This document shows, in pieces, positions 59,908 through 64,000 of a stretch of DNA of 64,000 nucleotides; the first letter of the stretch is position 1; every line of letters starts with the position of its first letter. A program made the position numbers and the translations under genes. The notes under the pieces are model-generated. The model had not been told where the DNA came from and made no database searches. It saw nothing but the letters and a program-made list of their open reading frames with translations. This DNA is from Hymenobacter ruricola (lineage in GTDB: Bacteria; Bacteroidota; Bacteroidia; Cytophagales; Hymenobacteraceae), in NCBI RefSeq assembly GCF_015694525.1, contig NZ_JADQDM010000006.1, forward strand, positions 124,001 through 188,000. The letters run 5' to 3'.

Positions 59908-60861
59908 AGGGCTGTCGCACGCCAACGCATGGCTGGTGGCCCCGAGCCGGAAACCCAGCTTCTCGGCCGTCCGAAACACGGCGTGGTTGGTGGCCTGGGT
60001 GGTCATCAGCACGGCGCCGTGGCCGTGCTTCCGGGCCCGGCGCAGCGTTTCGGCCACCAGCTTGAGGTGCCAGCCCCGGTTGGCCGGCCCCACGGCCGTC
60101 AGCAGCACCCGCGACAGCCGCGTGCCCAGCGCCGCCGCGTCGGCGCTCAGGTCGCTGATGGCCAGGAAAGAATCCACGGGCAGGGCGGGCTCGTTGGGCA
60201 CCAGCACGGTGGCGGCCAGGCCCGCGCTCACCGTGTTTTCGGCGTAACGGGCCAGGTAGGCGTCGGCCCGGGCCGGCCCAAACCACGGGTCGGCATGAAA
60301 CCGGTCGTAGGGGTTGCGGGCCGCCGCGGCAATCCGGCCAATGTGGGCGGCCTCCGCCGACGCCGCGGCCCGCACGGCGGAGGCCGGAAAGTCAAAATCG
60401 GCCAAATGGTCGCGGTAAAACGTGAGCCGGGTTTCCACCAGCCGCCACCCGGCCGCCGTGAGCGCCTGCAGCAGTTGCCCGTCTTCGGCCGGCACCAGGC
60501 CAAACGCATAGAAAGCGCCGTGCTGCTCCGCCAGGTGCGCGCGCAGGGCCACGGCGGCCCGCGTTAGCTCCTCAGGCGTCATGGCGGCCCCAAACAGGCC
60601 CGTGAACAGGCGCACCATCGGGGTGCCAAAGTGGGCAGAATCCCACGGCAGTTGCTGCCACAGCCAATGCACCGGGCCGCCCGCCGTGGGCGGGGCGTAC
60701 GTTTCTTCGCCCTGGCGCGAGCCCCAGCGCGCGGCGGCCCCGGTGCCGAAAAGCTCCTGCTGCCGCTCCAGGGGCAGCTGCCGCAAAAAGTAATAAGGCG
60801 AATAAAACCCCAGCGCTGCTGCCCGCGCCGCCACCAGGCCGGCTACGCTTTGCGGCTCCAT
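59905..60861 (-). CDS. GNAT acetyltransferase, WecD-like (sugar N-acetyltransferase)
   Basis: The 318-residue protein contains LPWDSAHFGTPMVRLF near residue 70, a block typical of WecD/RffC-type nucleotide amino-sugar acetyltransferases. A GNAT core is at the C-terminus (HLKLVAETLRRARKHGHGAV). The GNAT Q/RxxGxG loop is poorly conserved. It overlaps the FdtA-like gene by 19 bases. The pairing suggests modification of an amino sugar, but no aminotransferase is adjacent. Confidence 0.65.
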   Translation of the reverse strand: MEPQSVAGLVAARAAALGFYSPYYFLRQLPLERQQELFGTGAAARWGSRQGEETYAPPTAGGPVHWLWQQLPWDSAHFGTPMVRLFTGLFGAAMTPEELTRAAVALRAHLAEQHGAFYAFGLVPAEDGQLLQALTAAGWRLVETRLTFYRDHLADFDFPASAVRAAASAEAAHIGRIAAAARNPYDRFHADPWFGPARADAYLARYAENTVSAGLAATVLVPNEPALPVDSFLAISDLSADAAALGTRLSRVLLTAVGPANRGWHLKLVAETLRRARKHGHGAVLMTTQATNHAVFRTAEKLGFRLGATSHALACDSP

Positions 60862-61265
60862 TGCTGCCGGAAAGTGTCGTAGTCGCGAATGTAGTCGTCC
60901 TCGCTGTAGGGCTGCGACGCCAGCGCCAGCTGCACCGCCGAGTGCGAATACTGAATAGTGTGCCACGCACAGGGCGGAATGTAGAGCCCCACGCAGGGGG
61001 TTTCAAGGCGGTAAATCTGGATGTCGCCGTCGGCCAGCTCCGTGGTGACGATGAGGCGGCCCGCCGCCGCAATCAGCACCTGCTCGGTGCGTTGGTGGGC
61101 GTGCCGGCCCCGCACAATGCTTTCCGGGGTGTAGTACGTCCAGAACACCCGCTGCACGGCAAAGGGCAAAGAACTGGCCATGTTTTCGCCCACCGAAATG
61201 TAGCCGATATCGGGCGCGCCCAGCTTCGGAAATTCAATAAGATGCGGCGCAGGATAATCAGCCAT
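60843..61265 (-). CDS. Second FdtA/WxcM-like sugar 3,4-ketoisomerase
   Basis: The 140-residue cupin is homologous to the fdtA gene at 55131-55541. It has VRGRHAHQRTEQVL, a LYIPPCAWHTIQYS block and the ending YSEDDYIRDYDTF. The start MADYPAPHLIEFPKLG aligns with the other copy. It probably acts on a dTDP-4-keto sugar. It overlaps the WecD-like gene and is the first gene after a very strong terminator. Confidence 0.85.
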   Translation of the reverse strand: MADYPAPHLIEFPKLGAPDIGYISVGENMASSLPFAVQRVFWTYYTPESIVRGRHAHQRTEQVLIAAAGRLIVTTELADGDIQIYRLETPCVGLYIPPCAWHTIQYSHSAVQLALASQPYSEDDYIRDYDTFRQQWSRKA

Positions 61266-61292
61266 GCAAGCAAAAGTCGGGGATGAAAGGCC

Positions 61293-61347
61293 AAAAAAGC
61301 AATTGGCACGGCCGGTTTCGAAAACCAGTCGTGCCAATTGCTTTTTT
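61293..61347. terminator. Long perfect bidirectional terminator
   Basis: AAAAAAGCAATTGGCACG and CGTGCCAATTGCTTTTTT form an 18-bp perfect stem, with a 19-base loop. It follows the UXS gene on the minus strand and separates the UDP-xylose module from the FdtA-like operon. Confidence 0.92.
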
Positions 61348-61362
61348 GAGGCTGCGCGTCAA

Positions 61363-62310
61363 TTACTTGACGTGCTCCTTGAAATACTCCAACGTGCGGC
61401 GCAGGCCTTCGGCGCGGTCTACCTTGGGCTCCCAGCCCAGGATTTCCTTGGCCTTGGTGATGTCCGGACGGCGCTTCATCGGGTCGTTCTCGGGCAGGGC
61501 CTGGTAGGTCGGCTTGAACTCGACACCGGTGAGGCGGGCAATTTCTTCGCCAAACTCCTTGATGGTGATTTCCGAGGGGTTGCCGATGTTCACGGGCAAG
61601 TGGTAGTCGCTGAGCAGCAGGCGGTAAATGCCTTCCACCAGGTCGTCCACGTAGCAGAACGAGCGGGTTTGCGAGCCGTCGCCGAACACAGTCAGGTTCT
61701 CGCCGCGCAGGGCCTGCGAGAGGAACGCCGGCAACACGCGGCCGTCGTCCAAGCGCATGCGCGGGCCGTAGGTATTGAAGATGCGGATGATGCGGGTTTC
61801 CAGGCCGTGGTGGTTGTGGTAGGCCATGGTGATGGCCTCCTGGAAACGCTTGGCTTCGTCGTAGCAGCCGCGGGGCCCCACGGGGTTCACGTTGCCGAAA
61901 TACTCTTCCACCTGGGGGTGAATTTCCGGGTCGCCGTATACTTCGGAGGTGCTGGCAATCAGCATGCGGGCGCCTTTCACGCGGGCCAGGCCCAGCAGGT
62001 TGTGCGTGCCGAGCGAGCCCACTTTCAGGGTTTGAATCGGAATCTTGAGGTAGTCGATGGGCGAGGCCGGCGAGGCGAAGTGCAGGATGTAGTCCAGCTT
62101 GCCGGGCACGAACACGAACTTGCTCACGTCGGCCTGGTGGAACTCGAAGTCGGGCCGGCCAAACAGGTGCTCAATGTTCTGGAGCGAACCCGTAATCAGG
62201 TTGTCCATGGCCACCACGTGGTAGCCCTCTTTCAGGAACCGGTCGCACAGGTGGGAGCCCAGAAAACCAGCTCCGCCGGTAATCAGGACGCGTTTTTTTT
62301 CTTCTGACAT
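61363..62310 (-). CDS. UDP-glucuronate decarboxylase (UXS-type SDR)
   Basis: The 315-residue SDR makes UDP-xylose from UDP-glucuronate. Signs are [12 protein letters not shown] at the N-terminus, [29 protein letters not shown] (Tyr and Lys of the active site) and [16 protein letters not shown]. It follows ugd on the same strand, separated by a family A repeat. A UDP-4-keto intermediate leak is possible but the UXS type is well supported. Confidence 0.92.
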   Translation of the reverse strand: MSEEKKRVLITGGAGFLGSHLCDRFLKEGYHVVAMDNLITGSLQNIEHLFGRPDFEFHQADVSKFVFVPGKLDYILHFASPASPIDYLKIPIQTLKVGSLGTHNLLGLARVKGARMLIASTSEVYGDPEIHPQVEEYFGNVNPVGPRGCYDEAKRFQEAITMAYHNHHGLETRIIRIFNTYGPRMRLDDGRVLPAFLSQALRGENLTVFGDGSQTRSFCYVDDLVEGIYRLLLSDYHLPVNIGNPSEITIKEFGEEIARLTGVEFKPTYQALPENDPMKRRPDITKAKEILGWEPKVDRAEGLRRTLEYFKEHVK

Positions 62311-62318
62311 ATATGTTT

Positions 62319-62429
62319 TGTCATCCTGAGCGCAGCGAAGGACCTTATCACCTCCGCGACGCTCCAATAAAAAAGTAATCCTGAATGAATGCAGCCGTGA
62401 TAAGGTCCTTCGCTGCGCTCAGGATGACA
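62319..62429. repeat. Family A inverted repeat, copy 8
   Basis: Perfect 33-base arms at 62319-62351 and 62397-62429, of the ATCCTGAGCGCAGCGAAGGA type extended by CCTTATCAC. It lies between ugd and the UXS gene of one probable operon. Confidence 0.92.
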
Positions 62430-62442
62430 GACGTTAATCCAA

Positions 62443-63786
62443 TTACGCCTTTACCGGCTCCTGGTGGTCGGTGCGCACGCCGATGCAGTGGTAGGCGAAG
62501 CCGAGGGCTTTTAGCTCGCTGGCTTCGTAGATGTTGCGGCCATCGAAAATGACTTTCTGCTTCATCAGGCGGGCCACCACGTCGAAGTTGGGCGAGCGGA
62601 AATCGGGCCATTCGGTCACCACCAGCAGGGCGTCGGCGTCGATGAGGGCCGCAAATTCGTCCTTGGCGTAGGTAATGCTGTCGCCAATCATGTGCTGCGC
62701 CTCGGGCATGGCCACGGGGTCGTAGGCCGTCACGGTGCAGCCGGCAGCCAGCAGCTTCTCGATGATAACCAGCGAGGGAGCCTCGCGCATGTCATCGGTT
62801 TTGGGCTTGAAGGACAGGCCCCACAGGGCAATTTTCAGGCCTTTGAGGTTGCCGCCGAAGTGGCGGCTTACTTTGTTGAAGAGCACCGATTTCTGGTCCT
62901 CGTTCACGCTTTCCACGGCCTTGAGCACCTGCATCTTGTAGCCGTTTTCCTCGGCCGTTTTGATGAGGGCTTTCACGTCTTTGGGGAAGCAGGAGCCGCC
63001 GTAGCCGATGCCGGGGTAAATGAACTTGGTGCCAATGCGGGCGTCGGAGCCGATGCCTTGGCGCACTTTGTTCACGTCGGCGCCCATGATTTCGCACAGG
63101 TTGGCCACGTCGTTCATGAAGCTGATTTTGGTGGCCAGCATCGAGTTGGCGGCGTATTTCGTCATCTCCGCCGACGGAATGTCCATGAAGATGATGGGGT
63201 GGCCGTTCAGCAGGAAGGGCTTGTAGAGGCGGCGCATCACCTCCTCGGCGCGCTCCGACGACACGCCCACCACAATGCGGTCGGGCTTGAGGAAGTCGTC
63301 GATGGCGGCGCCTTCTTTCAGGAACTCAGGGTTGGAAGCCACGTCGAACTCAATGGTTTCGCCGCGCTTTTCGAGGGCTTTTTCGATTTCGGCGCGCACT
63401 TTGGCGGCCGTGCCCACGGGCACCGTGCTCTTGGTCACGATGACGCCGTAGCTGTTCATGTTCTCGCCGATGCTGCGGGCCACGGCCAGCACGTACTTCA
63501 GGTCGGCCGAGCCGTCTTCGCCGGGAGGCGTGCCCACGGCGATGAAGGCCACGTCGCAATCCTTGATGGCTTCGCCGATGTTGGTAGAAAAATGCAAGCG
63601 CCCTTTTTCCACGTTGCGGCTGACCATTTCTTCGAGGCCCGGCTCGTAAATCGGCAAGATGCCTTGGTGCAGGTTATCGATTTTTTTCTGGTCGATGTCG
63701 ATGCACGTTACGTCGATGCCCACTTCGGCAAAGCACGTGCCCGTCACCAGGCCCACGTAACCCGTGCCTACAATTGCGATTTTCAT
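62443..63786 (-). CDS. ugd: UDP-glucose 6-dehydrogenase
   Basis: The enzyme oxidises UDP-glucose twice to UDP-glucuronate with NAD+. The 447-residue protein has the cofactor loop VGTGYVGLVTGTCFAEVG, ASNPEFLKEGAA, and the catalytic Cys (about 266) in GYGGSCFPKD. The C-terminal ALWGLSFKPKTDDMREAP block is standard. It has its own -7 box and begins the UDP-xylose module. Confidence 0.97.
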   Translation of the reverse strand: MKIAIVGTGYVGLVTGTCFAEVGIDVTCIDIDQKKIDNLHQGILPIYEPGLEEMVSRNVEKGRLHFSTNIGEAIKDCDVAFIAVGTPPGEDGSADLKYVLAVARSIGENMNSYGVIVTKSTVPVGTAAKVRAEIEKALEKRGETIEFDVASNPEFLKEGAAIDDFLKPDRIVVGVSSERAEEVMRRLYKPFLLNGHPIIFMDIPSAEMTKYAANSMLATKISFMNDVANLCEIMGADVNKVRQGIGSDARIGTKFIYPGIGYGGSCFPKDVKALIKTAEENGYKMQVLKAVESVNEDQKSVLFNKVSRHFGGNLKGLKIALWGLSFKPKTDDMREAPSLVIIEKLLAAGCTVTAYDPVAMPEAQHMIGDSITYAKDEFAALIDADALLVVTEWPDFRSPNFDVVARLMKQKVIFDGRNIYEASELKALGFAYHCIGVRTDHQEPVKA

Positions 63787-63822
63787 AAAGAATGTATTGG
63801 GAAGTATTTGATTTTAGCCACG

Positions 63823-63830
63823 CAAAGGTA
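63823..63830 (-). promoter_or_regulatory. -7 promoter box (TACCTTTG), minus strand
   Basis: An exact TAnnTTTG match 36 bases before the ugd ATG. Confidence 0.5.
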
Positions 63831-63867
63831 AGGCCGCGGGCAAGTGGTTTGCTGCATCAAATGGCAA

Positions 63868-64000
63868 TCAGCTGGCCATGTACTGCTTCCACCACGTTTG
63901 AAACACGATGAGGCCCCAGATGCGGGCGTGCACGTCGCCGGGGTTGCGCGAGAACAGCTGCACTTTCAGCGCCCGGATGGCGTCCACGTCGAACACGCCC
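63868..64000 (-). CDS. Asparagine synthase (glutamine-hydrolysing), C-terminal fragment
   Basis: Only the last 44 codons are in the window. The peptide contains NPGDVHARIWGL and ends IVFQTWWKQYMAS, typical of class B asparagine synthetases and their polysaccharide-locus relatives. Such enzymes in sugar loci often amidate uronic acids or other carboxyl groups. The rest of the gene is outside the window to the right. Confidence 0.75.
   Translation of the reverse strand, partial: GVFDVDAIRALKVQLFSRNPGDVHARIWGLIVFQTWWKQYMAS

Noticed and set aside
58108..60567. 819-codon plus-strand frame opposite the GT-C-like and GtrB-like genes
   Set aside because: Its sequence is Arg/His/Gln-rich with no domain, and the minus strand has strong family motifs throughout.
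6773..62429. Repeats resembling a CRISPR array or IS ends
   Set aside because: The copies are dispersed singly, have no regular spacers, no cas genes and no transposase; they are intergenic palindromes.

Overview
The window looks like chromosomal DNA of a GC-rich Bacteroidetes in the Cytophagales, most likely Hymenobacter or a close relative. The basis is mixed. BshA (bacillithiol synthesis), a GH3/beta-lactamase fusion, a K+-type membrane pyrophosphatase and many copies of a TAnnTTTG -7 promoter box are what one expects of that phylum. Shine-Dalgarno sequences are rarely visible. The genus is inferred from protein style and not proven.

Bases 1-31920 hold housekeeping and accessory genes. 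In order they are: a rhomboid protease fragment, mutL, the GH3/serine-hydrolase fusion, bshA, an A-type Fe-S carrier, a penicillin-acylase-type amidase, a cupin, a GNAT-ChaN pair, an isolated GT25 glycosyltransferase, a NatAB-like exporter, an ECF sigma factor coupled to a membrane protein, grpE-dnaJ, obg, adk, hpt, hppA, an MBOAT/SGNH O-acylation pair, an M42 peptidase, a TPR protein and a Wzy-like membrane protein. Between sigma and dnaJ lies a plus-strand unit: promoter box, folded leader, 39-residue peptide ORF and terminator.

Bases 31917-64000 are one long leftward surface-polysaccharide locus, about 32 kb and almost entirely on the minus strand. It is modular. Right to left it has: asnB (partial), ugd and a UDP-glucuronate decarboxylase (UDP-xylose supply); an FdtA-like and a WecD-like gene with a GtrB-like transferase and a large GT-C-like membrane protein; an fdtB-fdtA-fdtC cassette for a 3-acylamino-3,6-dideoxyhexose with two glycosyltransferases; a DUF288/STELLO-like gene with a GT2; gmd and fcl (GDP-fucose); a GT, a Wzx flippase, a DegT aminotransferase, two tandem reductase-like SDR paralogs, a formyltransferase and paralogous GT2s; a second Wzx, a GT61 and three more GTs; and a polysaccharide deacetylase whose stop overlaps a formyltransferase start. 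Two flippases, two formyltransferases, two DegT enzymes and two FdtA-like enzymes indicate at least two repeat-unit systems merged in one locus. No initiating phosphoglycosyltransferase and no Wza/Wzc export genes were seen.

Two families of dispersed intergenic repeats are present. Family A has eight copies with the core GAGCGCAGC, mostly as long inverted pairs, and its sequence variants change in a way that keeps the small hairpins paired. Family B is a run of about 9-base units (TCCGATAAA-like), inverted around the hpt-hppA gap. No tRNA, rRNA, CRISPR array or transposase was found.
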